A program made the translations under genes and the position numbers. This document shows, in pieces, positions 24,539 to 31,649 of a DNA stretch of 33,847 bases. The number at the start of each line of letters is the position of its first letter. Within the stretch, counting starts at the first letter, position 1. Source of the DNA: Bacteroidota bacterium (GTDB lineage Bacteria; Bacteroidota; Bacteroidia; Chitinophagales; Chitinophagaceae). Location of the stretch: positions 1-33,847 of the forward strand of contig JABDGW010000032.1 of NCBI GenBank assembly GCA_013285855.1, read 5' to 3'. The notes under the pieces were generated by a model. It was not told the origin of the DNA. It did no database searches and saw nothing but the letters and a program-made list of their open reading frames with translations.

Positions 24539-24985
24539 ATGAATGAGCGGGTTTACAATATTATTCTTGCAGATGATGATATTGACGATTGCAGCTTTTT
24601 TAAAGAAGTTTTGGAAGAACTGCCAATTACTTCAATATTTAAAACCGTTCAGGATGGAGTGGAACTTATGCGGCTTTTATCATCAAATTTTCCTAACCTT
24701 CCGGATATTATTTTTCTTGATCTGAACATGCCTCGTAAAAATGGCCTGGAATGTTTAACTGAAATTAAAAAAGATGAAAAGCTAAAACATTTGCCGGTAG
24801 TTATTTTTTCAACTTCTTTAGATATACAGGTAATGAATTTGCTTTATAGTAACGGAGCGCATTATTATATCCGCAAACCCGGGGAATTTGCCAAATTACG
24901 AGCGGTAATTTATGAAGCCATAATTGCCATATCACAAAAAACATCTTTGCAACCTGCAAAAGAAAAATTCATACTCCAGTCGTAA
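24539..24985 (+). CDS. Single-domain response regulator
   Basis: A 148-residue receiver domain with no output domain. The acid pocket is LADDDIDD (Asp12-Asp14), the phosphorylation site FLDLNMPRKNG (Asp61), the switch serine/threonine in VVIFSTS, and the lysine in YYIRKPG. It is of the type that works by binding a partner or as a shuttle, like Rcp1 next to phytochrome kinases. The histidine kinase gene begins 19 bases after the stop, so the two are very likely cotranscribed and cognate. The short tail of about 15 residues has no domain. Confidence 0.9.
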   Translation: MNERVYNIILADDDIDDCSFFKEVLEELPITSIFKTVQDGVELMRLLSSNFPNLPDIIFLDLNMPRKNGLECLTEIKKDEKLKHLPVVIFSTSLDIQVMNLLYSNGAHYYIRKPGEFAKLRAVIYEAIIAISQKTSLQPAKEKFILQS

Positions 24986-25004
24986 ACAATATTCAAAATA
25001 AAAA

Positions 25005-26669
25005 ATGGTTTTTTCTCCAAACTTAGAATTTCTATCCGGCGGCGGTGAAATGGGTAAGCTTACCCGCGAAAAAGATTGGAGCACAACAAGCATTGGCGTA
25101 CCGGAAAACTGGCCGCAAAGCCTGCGCACAACATTAAGCATAATTTTAAATGCAAGGTTTCCAATGTTTTTATGGTGGGGGCCGGAATTGATTTGTTTTT
25201 ATAACGATTCTTACAGGCCAAGTCTGGGCCAGCAAGGCAAGCACCCATCTATATTAGGTATGGCTGCGAAAGATGCATGGCCTGAAATATGGGACATTAT
25301 AAAACCATTAATAGACCAGGTACTTGCCGGTGAAGAAGCCACCTGGAGTGAAGACCAGTTAATTCCCATTTTTCGCAATGGCAAAATGGAAGATGTTTAC
25401 TGGACGTTTAGCTACAGCCCGGTAAAAGATGAAGCAGGGCAAATTTCTGCAGTGTTGGTTACATGTACTGAAACAACTGATAAGGTAGTTAATTTTAGAC
25501 AGATGAAAGAAAGCAGTGAGCAATTAAGTTTTGCCATAGATGCTGCTGAATTGGGCACTTTTGATTATAACCCGTTAACCAATAAGTTTTCTGCAAATAA
25601 ACGGTTGAAGGAATGGTTTGGATTGTCTGCAGATGCTGAAATTGATTTATCAAATGCTATTAATGCGATTGCAGAAAAAGACAGGAAAAAAGTAACAGAA
25701 GCTATTCAACATGCAATTTTGTTTTCTTCAGCAGGCAAATATGATATTCAATATACAATTGTTCATCCTGTTTCAAAAAAAGAAACTGTAGTGCATGCAA
25801 AGGGAAGAGCATGGTTTAATGAAGAAAATATCGCTTACCGGTTTAATGGCACGCTGCAGGATATAACGGAACAAAAAAAGTTTGAGCATGAACTGGAAAA
25901 GCAGGTAAATGAACGTACCAGTGAACTTGCTGAAAACAATATAGAACTTGAAAAGATTAATAAAGAGCTTCAGTCATTCGCATATATTTCAAGCCATGAT
26001 TTACAGGAACCTTTAAGAAAAATTCAAACTTTTGCTACTCAAATACTGGAAAAGGAACATGCTAATTTATCTGATAACGGGAAAATTAAATTTCAGCGGA
26101 TGCAAACTGCCGCTAAAAGAATGCAAACGCTGATTGATGATTTACTTGCCTATTCCCGCACCAGTACAGAAGAAAGAAAGTTTGAAATAACCAATCTTAA
26201 TACAATTATCCAGGAAGTGAAAGAAGACCTGAAGGAAGATCTTCAGCAAAAAAATGCGGTTATGGAATCGGATGATATGTGTGAAGTAAGGATAATACCG
26301 TTTCAATTCCGGCAATTGATGTATAACCTCATCATTAACTCACTTAAATTTTCAAAAGAAAAGCAACAGCCCCATATAAAAATAAAAACCGAAACAGATA
26401 GGGGAGAAAAATTTAATAACGATAAACTTTCGTATGGAACAAAGTATTGCCACATCAGTATTTCTGATAACGGGATAGGTTTTGAACCTCAATATAGTGA
26501 AAAAATTTTTGATGTATTTCAACGCCTTCATGGCAAAAGCCAATATTCAGGAACAGGTATTGGGCTTGCCATTGTAAAAAAAATAGTAGAGAATCACAAT
26601 GGAGTTATTACTGCTACTGCCAACCTTGATGAAGGCGCAACATTTGATATTTATATTCCTGCTGTTTAA
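25005..26669 (+). CDS. PAS-sensor histidine kinase, soluble
   Basis: A 554-residue cytosolic kinase with no membrane span. Residues about 20-160 form a PAS-like sensor of the kind beginning DWSTTSIGVPENWPQSLRTT, with FLWWGPELICFYND. About 165-290 form a second PAS/PAC domain (ending NGTLQDITEQKKFEHEL), followed by a coiled coil (about 293-322). The dimerisation/phosphotransfer helix has ISSHDLQEPLRKI with His331. The ATPase domain shows the N box NLIINSLKFS (441-450), G1 ISDNGIGF, and G2 GTGIGLAI. All kinase motifs are intact. It should sense an internal signal and phosphorylate the upstream response regulator. No cofactor-binding cysteine for light or haem could be assigned. Confidence 0.9.
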   Translation: MVFSPNLEFLSGGGEMGKLTREKDWSTTSIGVPENWPQSLRTTLSIILNARFPMFLWWGPELICFYNDSYRPSLGQQGKHPSILGMAAKDAWPEIWDIIKPLIDQVLAGEEATWSEDQLIPIFRNGKMEDVYWTFSYSPVKDEAGQISAVLVTCTETTDKVVNFRQMKESSEQLSFAIDAAELGTFDYNPLTNKFSANKRLKEWFGLSADAEIDLSNAINAIAEKDRKKVTEAIQHAILFSSAGKYDIQYTIVHPVSKKETVVHAKGRAWFNEENIAYRFNGTLQDITEQKKFEHELEKQVNERTSELAENNIELEKINKELQSFAYISSHDLQEPLRKIQTFATQILEKEHANLSDNGKIKFQRMQTAAKRMQTLIDDLLAYSRTSTEERKFEITNLNTIIQEVKEDLKEDLQQKNAVMESDDMCEVRIIPFQFRQLMYNLIINSLKFSKEKQQPHIKIKTETDRGEKFNNDKLSYGTKYCHISISDNGIGFEPQYSEKIFDVFQRLHGKSQYSGTGIGLAIVKKIVENHNGVITATANLDEGATFDIYIPAV

Positions 26670-26680
26670 ATAATTTATTG

Positions 26681-27601
26681 CTAAGCATAAAAAGTAAATT
26701 TTCCTTTAAACTCTTTTAGTTCATCTTCAAGATTAGTTTCGGGTAAAGCAATATAATTCAGCAATGCTGATTGTCTTTCCACTTCAAGATTATGGCCTGT
26801 ATAATTTTGATTGATAAAAAATGATTCAAGATCAGGATAAATGTTTTTCATCACTTCAACAATATCTAAAATACTGAGTGTTTTATCAGCAAGATTATAA
26901 ATGCCTCCGGGAATTTCAGTGGTCAATAATTTGGCGAGTACACCTGTTGTTTTATCAATATGAATAAAAGAACGGTGTTGGCTGCCTGCACCATTAATTG
27001 TAATGCGGTTTGTGAAATGTGCATCAAACATAAAGCGGTTTATTACTGCATCAAAACGCATGCTTTTACTGTAGCCATACACATTTCCAAGCCGAATAAT
27101 AATTGTTTTCATTTTTTCAGACAAACGCTGTACATGTCGTTCAGCACGCAGTTTGGAAATAGAATAAAAACTATCCGGTTGTGGTAACGAGTTTTCGTTT
27201 GCTGCTGCAGTTGTGTTACCGTATATTCCGGTACTGCTTAAAAATATCAATTGCTTTACATTGCTTTCTTCCAATGCATAAGTGAGTTCTGCTGTTCCCC
27301 AATGATTGGTTTGCTCATAAATATGGCCATCTGTATTCGCAAACGGAGTAGTAACTTTTGCAGCCAAATGAAAAACAATATCAATATTTTTTAAAGCATT
27401 GCGAAGCTTTCTTGAATCAAGAATTTCGCCTTGTATAAACTTAACTTTTGGCGAAGCAACTTTGTGACCGATAAATAAATTATAATTGCCGCGGCTTAAA
27501 TTATCATATACAATAATGTTTTCAACTTCATTTATTTCGCCAAGTGTATAAATCAATTCAGTGCCTATATAGCCGGCGCCGCCGGTGATAAGAATGTTCA
27601 T
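26681..27601 (-). CDS. NAD-dependent epimerase/dehydratase
   Basis: A 306-residue extended short-chain dehydrogenase. It has the Rossmann nucleotide loop ITGGAGYIG (residues 4-12), VFHLAAKVTTPF, the catalytic LSSTGIYG and Y-x-x-x-K in FYSISKLRAER, and the substrate-side RLGNVYGYSKSMRF. The family interconverts or oxidises nucleotide sugars, for example UDP-glucose 4-epimerase; the exact sugar cannot be read. It is downstream of cysH on the same strand after a 109-base spacer holding inverted repeats, so it may not belong to the sulfate pathway. It is convergent with the histidine kinase gene, 11 bases between stops. Confidence 0.85.
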   Translation of the reverse strand: MNILITGGAGYIGTELIYTLGEINEVENIIVYDNLSRGNYNLFIGHKVASPKVKFIQGEILDSRKLRNALKNIDIVFHLAAKVTTPFANTDGHIYEQTNHWGTAELTYALEESNVKQLIFLSSTGIYGNTTAAANENSLPQPDSFYSISKLRAERHVQRLSEKMKTIIIRLGNVYGYSKSMRFDAVINRFMFDAHFTNRITINGAGSQHRSFIHIDKTTGVLAKLLTTEIPGGIYNLADKTLSILDIVEVMKNIYPDLESFFINQNYTGHNLEVERQSALLNYIALPETNLEDELKEFKGKFTFYA

Positions 27602-27643
27602 TTTAATTTTTAATTAGTGAGTTTCGTTTTAGTGAAAGCCGGG

Positions 27644-27709
27644 AGGCGCAGGCCGCCTGACTTTTATTATATCTATGTTATTAGTCAGGTCGCTTTTAGC
27701 GCCCCGACC
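27644..27709. repeat. Inverted repeats between epimerase and cysH genes
   Basis: CCTGAC (27656-27661) pairs with GTCAGG (27684-27689). Alternative smaller hairpins are AGGCG/CGCCT (27644-27658) on the left and CGCT/AGCG inside GGTCG/CGACC (27688-27709) on the right. It is GC-rich compared with its surroundings. It may be a terminator of cysH or an intergenic repeat; the T-tracts are weak. Confidence 0.5.
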
Positions 27710-27710
27710 A

Positions 27711-28367
27711 TTATTTAACTACAAGATCCGTATTTAATCCGCATTCTGTTTTCTTTAAACCATACCAGCGGCCATCTCTTGCATCCATATTCAAATCCCA
27801 TTTGCGTGTACAAGGTTCGCAGCCAATGCTGAAATAACCTTTATCTTCCAAAGGATGATGCGGAATATTGTTTTCACGTAAATAATCATAGATCATTTTA
27901 CTATTCCAGTCGAGCATTGGATGAAAACGTATTGTGCCGAGTTTTGCTTTTTCTTCTACTTTAAAATTCTTGCGTACTTCGCCCTGATCTGCACGCACAC
28001 CGTTTATCCAAACATCATACTGTGCAAGAATAGGTTCAAGCGGAACAACTTTATTTAAATGACAACACAGATCAGGATCGCTTGCAAATAATAATCTTCC
28101 GTTGCTATCGCGCTGATTATTTTTTGCTGTTGAAGAATATACATTGATGATGTTCATCTCAAACAACTTTGCAATCTGATCGCGGTAACTTAATGTTTCA
28201 GGAAAATGATAACCTGTATGAATGAAATAAACAGGGATCGTATTATCAACCTTACTTAAAATGTGCAACAGCACCATACTGTGTGTTTGAAAGGAAGATG
28301 TAGTAAACAACTTTAAACCAAGTTGCTTGTACACTTTTAGCTTATCAGTTATCTGTTCAACGGTCAT
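27711..28367 (-). CDS. cysH: Assimilatory APS/PAPS reductase CysH
   Basis: Reduces adenylyl-sulfate (or PAPS) to sulfite in cysteine synthesis, in the cytosol. The 218-residue protein has the PP-loop-like SSFQTHSMVLLHIL, WINGVRADQGEVR, and the C-terminal ECGL with redox-active Cys209. The iron-sulfur ligands Cys101-Cys102 (DLCCHLNK) and Cys183-x-x-Cys186 (IGCEPC) are all present. That CC...CxxC set is the mark of the [4Fe-4S] type, which usually uses APS rather than PAPS. No cysD/cysN or sulfite reductase genes are in the window. Upstream lies a leader ORF rich in cysteine codons and a terminator with alternative pairings, so expression is probably set by cysteine supply through attenuation. 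Confidence 0.93.
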   Translation of the reverse strand: MTVEQITDKLKVYKQLGLKLFTTSSFQTHSMVLLHILSKVDNTIPVYFIHTGYHFPETLSYRDQIAKLFEMNIINVYSSTAKNNQRDSNGRLLFASDPDLCCHLNKVVPLEPILAQYDVWINGVRADQGEVRKNFKVEEKAKLGTIRFHPMLDWNSKMIYDYLRENNIPHHPLEDKGYFSIGCEPCTRKWDLNMDARDGRWYGLKKTECGLNTDLVVK

Positions 28368-28402
28368 AGTTTTTCTTTTTAATTATTACTGATCTGATCA
28401 TA

Positions 28403-28433
28403 AAACAAAAAAGCCCTCTTTTTTAAGAAGGCT
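28403..28433 (-). terminator. Attenuator terminator in the cysH leader
   Basis: On the minus strand AGCCTTCTT (28433-28425) pairs with AAGAGGGCT (28420-28412) in a 9-bp stem with one G-T pair. The loop is AAAA, and the run that follows is TTTTT-G-TTTT. It lies between the leader ORF and cysH, 45 bases before the cysH start, where a terminator would block expression. That is why it is read as a regulated attenuator. Confidence 0.88.
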
Positions 28434-28524
28434 ATATTTTATTGATTATTTGTTTAATTATTACAATAGAATTTCCTTCTTCTGAAAGATCATGTTACAC
28501 ATACAACAACAAATTGAAGAAGGA
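28403..28524 (-). promoter_or_regulatory. Cysteine-responsive transcription attenuator (predicted)
   Basis: Four segments in the minus-strand RNA: segment 1 TCCTTCTTC (28524-28516), segment 2 GAAGAAGGA (28482-28474), segment 3 AGCCTTCTT (28433-28425), segment 4 AAGAGGGCT (28420-28412). Segments 1:2 pair over 9 perfect bases, 2:3 over AAGAAGG/CCTTCTT plus CTAT/ATAG, and 3:4 form the terminator. The cysteine codons (28511-28497) lie just after segment 1. A ribosome stalled there would cover segment 1 and free 2 to pair with 3 (antitermination). A ribosome reaching the stop codon would cover 2 and allow termination. Confidence 0.82.
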
Positions 28525-28532
28525 TTATACAT
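28461..28532 (-). CDS. CysH leader peptide, 23 residues, Cys/Met-rich
   Basis: ATG at 28532-28530, stop TAA at 28463-28461. The product contains I-C-C-C-M-C-N-M at residues 7-14: four TGT codons, three of them consecutive, and two Met codons. Such a run is very unlikely by chance beside a cysteine-synthesis gene. An exact -7 box lies 16 bases upstream, so the mRNA would begin about ten bases before the ATG. Segment 2 of the attenuator is codons 17-20 of this ORF. It is best read as a regulatory peptide whose translation, not product, matters. Comparable polycysteine leader ORFs with attenuation are known in mycobacteria; for Bacteroidota cysH I know of none with certainty. Confidence 0.8.
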   Translation of the reverse strand: MYNPSSICCCMCNMIFQKKEILL

Positions 28533-28548
28533 TGCTTGCTTTTCAGGA

Positions 28549-28556
28549 CAAATATA
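28549..28556 (-). promoter_or_regulatory. -7 promoter box of the cysH leader
   Basis: TATATTTG matches TAnnTTTG exactly on the minus strand. A TTTG lies at 28573-28570, but only 13 bases away, shorter than the usual spacing, so the -33 element is uncertain. The predicted start is near 28542. Confidence 0.55.
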
Positions 28557-28699
28557 AAACGATGTTGTTCAAAAAAATAAATTTTATTGGAAATAACATT
28601 TTTTAAAGTGATAACTATAATATGGCTTTGATGTTTTCACCAGTAAACTATAAACTGTAAACAATCATGTTAATAAGGAACACCAATATGGTAAAATGC

Positions 28700-28885
28700 T
28701 TAACAACTGGTCGGTTTGAATTTCTTAAAAATAAAAGGCAATACCATTAATCCAATTCCAACTCCCGTTAAAATGCCTGTCACTAAGTCGGGCATAGTTT
28801 TAAAATGTGATATTGCCAATACTGTAGAATTCCAGCAAAGTCCAATTGGAATTAATACAAATGATTTTTCAAATTTCTGTTTCAT
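28700..28885 (-). CDS. Small two-helix membrane protein
   Basis: A 61-residue product with two hydrophobic segments: residues about 9-26 (FVLIPIGLCWNSTVLAIS) and 33-53 (LVTGILTGVGIGLMVLPFIF). It has a basic start (MKQKFEK) and a basic end (KKFKPTSC), which fits both termini inside. No family is recognised. It is set alone in a stretch of about 600 bases with no other gene than the cysH leader. No terminator or promoter box is obvious. Real small membrane proteins look like this, but the evidence is composition only. Confidence 0.55.
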   Translation of the reverse strand: MKQKFEKSFVLIPIGLCWNSTVLAISHFKTMPDLVTGILTGVGIGLMVLPFIFKKFKPTSC

Positions 28886-29018
28886 ACATTTTAGTTTTTT
28901 AAGTTGATAAATTTATACGATGTGTTGAAATTATTGTAACAAACGCAAAGATTATCCTAATTATACGAAGGTAAAAAAATTACTGCTTGATTATAATAGT
29001 TTGTGCTTCGTTTACGCC

Positions 29019-29043
29019 TTTGCTGGTGTTCTTCACCAGCAAA
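29019..29043. other. Perfect 10-bp hairpin without T-tract
   Basis: TTTGCTGGTG (29019-29028) and CACCAGCAAA (29034-29043) form a perfect dyad with a 5-base loop. It is about 60 bases beyond the stop of the minus-strand gene at 29101. No T-run follows on either strand, so it is not a standard terminator; a 3'-end stabiliser or binding site is possible. Confidence 0.6.
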
Positions 29044-29100
29044 TAATAGCTGCAAACAGTATAGATAATGAAGTATAACAACATTACCAACGCCTGTTTT

Positions 29101-29496
29101 TTACCTGGCCTTTGCAGCAAGCATAAAGCCCCATATAACAAAAGCGAAGCAACTTACCCCAGGAATAAGGAATAACATATTCCAATATGGAGTTGTAAGC
29201 ATTGAAGATATAATTGCAATTGTAACCAGCAATGCCACAATCGCTGTTGCTCTTAATATGTTACGGCTTACTGTTTCGCGGGAAAGTGCAAAAAGCAACA
29301 CGCTAATTGCGATGATATCAAAACCATCATGTCTCCATATATGGTTAGAATAATTTGTTACTGCACTGATCCCGGTCTCGGTTTGAAACATATTCATAAG
29401 TGCCGGATAGAAAGTGGTTATAATGCCGAATACAAGCCAGAAAGCGGCCATTGCAATGAAATAAACTTTTGTAGACTTTGGTTTATCGTTTCCCAT
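29101..29496 (-). CDS. Four-helix integral membrane protein
   Basis: A 131-residue inner-membrane protein with four hydrophobic spans, about residues 12-30, 55-70, 80-100 and 104-127. The segment between spans 1 and 2 (about residues 31-54) holds NYSNHIWRHDGFDIIAIS, a histidine- and aspartate-containing stretch that faces the first loop. No family is recognised. It is monocistronic and in the same direction as mlaE, with a 190-base gap that contains a small dyad GTTGCG-A-CGCAAC near 29622. No function is proposed. Confidence 0.7.
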   Translation of the reverse strand: MGNDKPKSTKVYFIAMAAFWLVFGIITTFYPALMNMFQTETGISAVTNYSNHIWRHDGFDIIAISVLLFALSRETVSRNILRATAIVALLVTIAIISSMLTTPYWNMLFLIPGVSCFAFVIWGFMLAAKAR

Positions 29497-29687
29497 ATAG
29501 TTTTGATTTTTGGTAGTGGTTAAATGTCAAATATCGTCTCGCCCTTAACAAGATAATGTTTGATACAAAATAACATTTTTATAGTTGAATATTCTGTTGC
29601 CAAAAAAACTGCAGTACAAGTGTTGCGACGCAACCGTGATGCCATAAAATTAGTATAGCTGGTAACCTAATAATCCTTATTGATTTA

Positions 29688-30431
29688 TTACAACAGCAAA
29701 GAAGCAAGTATATAATCTGCGAATAAAATAAGAATACAGCTTACTATTACGGCAGTTGTACTGGCTCGGCCAATTTCGAAAGAACCGCCTTTTACATAGT
29801 AACCAAAATAAGCGCCTACACTACTTATAATAAAAGAATAAGTATAGGCTTTATACATGGCAAAAGTGATGTTATGCAGATTGAGGGCTTGCCTTAAACC
29901 AATATCATAGGTTGAGGTAGAAAGAATTCCGGAAAGGCTTCCGCCAATACGGCCACCCCAGATGGCAAGCGTCATAGAAATAATTATCAGCGCGGGAATC
30001 ACTAAAAACGCACCGGCAATTTTTGGAAATATTAAATAATTGCGTGTATTAATACCCATAATTTCAATGGCATCTATTTGTTCTGATACGCGCATATTAC
30101 CCAATTCGCTTGCAATTTTACTACCCACTACACCAGCCAAAACAATACAAACCAACGTTGGTGAAAGTTCAAGTATAATTGTATCTCTTGTTATTTGTGA
30201 AATGGTTGCTTTTGGAATAAGCGGGCTTACCAACTGATATGCGGTTTGCACTGTAGTAACCGCACCAAGAAATATGGAAATAATTACAACGATTGGTAAA
30301 GAGCCAATACCAATTTCTGCAGCCTGGTGCATAAATTCTTTCCAGTACATTTTAAAGTTTTCAGGCTTTGTGAACATGCCTTTCAACATTAAAAGATACC
30401 GGCCAATATTAGTGAGAAGTCTTCCTATCAT
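29688..30431 (-). CDS. mlaE: MlaE-family ABC transporter permease
   Basis: Inner-membrane permease of the Mla-type lipid transporter that moves phospholipids between the membranes. The 247-residue length is typical. It has five or so spans and the conserved cytoplasmic helix region SELGNMRVSEQIDAIEIMGI with E-L-G-x-M-x-V-x-E-Q-x-D-A. It also has TRDTIILELSPTLVCIVLAG and the conserved YPKIAGAFL-like RNYLIFPKIAGAFLVIPALI. In most genomes its ATPase (mlaF) is adjacent, but here the downstream neighbour is the four-helix protein. The upstream neighbour is a secreted esterase, 58 bases away. Assignment to the family is firm; the substrate is inferred. Confidence 0.92.
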   Translation of the reverse strand: MIGRLLTNIGRYLLMLKGMFTKPENFKMYWKEFMHQAAEIGIGSLPIVVIISIFLGAVTTVQTAYQLVSPLIPKATISQITRDTIILELSPTLVCIVLAGVVGSKIASELGNMRVSEQIDAIEIMGINTRNYLIFPKIAGAFLVIPALIIISMTLAIWGGRIGGSLSGILSTSTYDIGLRQALNLHNITFAMYKAYTYSFIISSVGAYFGYYVKGGSFEIGRASTTAVIVSCILILFADYILASLLL

Positions 30432-30489
30432 AGCGCAATCATATTAACTGCAAAGTAAACACAAGCTATGTAAAAAATCATACCGTATT

Positions 30490-31623
30490 TTATTTCATCA
30501 GCCAGCGGTAAAAATCATCAAATTCCTCCCGCCAGTATTTTTCATTGTGTTGGCCCAAAGGAAAAGTTACATCCTGCAATTCGCAACATTTTTTTTGCTG
30601 AATGATGTTAAACATCTTCTGCATATTTCTTACCATTGTATTACTCTCGTTTTCCCCGGCGTAAAAATAAATATGAAAGTTTTTTTGCCATTTTGCATTG
30701 GCAACATCAGTATATAATTGCGGTGCAACCTGGAATGCGGGAGAAAAAACTCCTGCTGCGCCAAATACATCAGGATACTCAATCAAAGCATATAAAGAAA
30801 CCAACGCGCCCATACTGCTGCCTGCAATAAAAGTGTGTTGCGCATCTTTTTGTGTTCGATAATTTTTATCTATGTAGGCTTTTAAAGTGGATGCAATAAA
30901 TTCAATGTATTGCTTCCCCTCTCCTTTTCCATATTTATCATCATCGTAAGGATTGTATTCGGTCATGCGTTTATCGCCACCATTATCAATACCAACAACA
31001 ATGCACTCTTTATTCAATTGTTTAGCCAGTGTATCAAGGCATTCATCTATACCCCATTCATTGCCAAAAGATGCAGTTTGTTCATTGAATAAATTTTGCC
31101 CGTCCTGCATATATAAAACAGGATAAGTTTTATTTTTTGTTTGATTATATGATGCGGGAAGATATATCCATATTTTCCTGTACCGGTTTAATTGCGGCAT
31201 ATAAAACGCGGTATCAATTATATGCACGTTTGCAGACGCAGTATTGGGTTTTGGTTTATCCGGAGAATCATCTTTCCATCCGGCAATTATAATTTCTAAT
31301 GAAGTATCATTTTGTACATTGATGATCCTGTTTTCGATCTCCTCTCCTTTTGCCGTTGTCTCAACTTTATCCCAACCGCCTCGTGTAAATTTAAATTGAA
31401 ACAAACCTGTATCAACATTATTAAAAACAATGATGCGCCTGCCGCCCGCAAAAGGTTTCATTTTGTACTTATAATCTGCAGGATTCCAATTGTTGAAATC
31501 TCCGCCAATATAAATATCATCATTCGCTTTTGCACCAATATTGGTTACAACTATTTTTAAAGTATACTGAGCATGAGCAAAAGAAAAGCAGCAGGAAACA
31601 ATAAGTACAAATAATATTTTCAT
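30490..31623 (-). CDS. Secreted esterase with N-terminal CBM-like domain
   Basis: A 377-residue exported hydrolase. Signal peptide MKILFVLIVSCCFSFAHA, then an immunoglobulin-like domain (about residues 20-113) with DDIYIGGDFNNWNPADYKYK, the look of a glycogen-binding (CBM48/AMPK-like) E-set domain. The esterase D-type alpha/beta-hydrolase domain follows (about 135-377): YRKIWIYLPASYNQ, YPVLYMQDGQNLFN, EWGIDECLD, and the nucleophile elbow GSSMG with Ser270. The late histidine is in GQHNEKYWREEF. Such enzymes deacylate small esters, siderophores or carbohydrate esters; the substrate here is not clear. It lies between mlaE and polX on one strand, possibly independently transcribed. Confidence 0.85.
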   Translation of the reverse strand: MKILFVLIVSCCFSFAHAQYTLKIVVTNIGAKANDDIYIGGDFNNWNPADYKYKMKPFAGGRRIIVFNNVDTGLFQFKFTRGGWDKVETTAKGEEIENRIINVQNDTSLEIIIAGWKDDSPDKPKPNTASANVHIIDTAFYMPQLNRYRKIWIYLPASYNQTKNKTYPVLYMQDGQNLFNEQTASFGNEWGIDECLDTLAKQLNKECIVVGIDNGGDKRMTEYNPYDDDKYGKGEGKQYIEFIASTLKAYIDKNYRTQKDAQHTFIAGSSMGALVSLYALIEYPDVFGAAGVFSPAFQVAPQLYTDVANAKWQKNFHIYFYAGENESNTMVRNMQKMFNIIQQKKCCELQDVTFPLGQHNEKYWREEFDDFYRWLMK

Positions 31624-31649
31624 AAATAATTACTGGTGCGCAAATTACT

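Noticed and set aside
28368-28560. SAM-type riboswitch before cysH
   Set aside because: No SAM riboswitch core was recognised; the leader is explained by the Cys-rich ORF and alternative hairpins.
29618-29635. Dyad GTTGCG-A-CGCAAC between the four-helix protein and mlaE genes
   Set aside because: Only six pairs with a one-base centre, so it is not a usable hairpin; it might be a binding site or intergenic repeat, but nothing supports that here.
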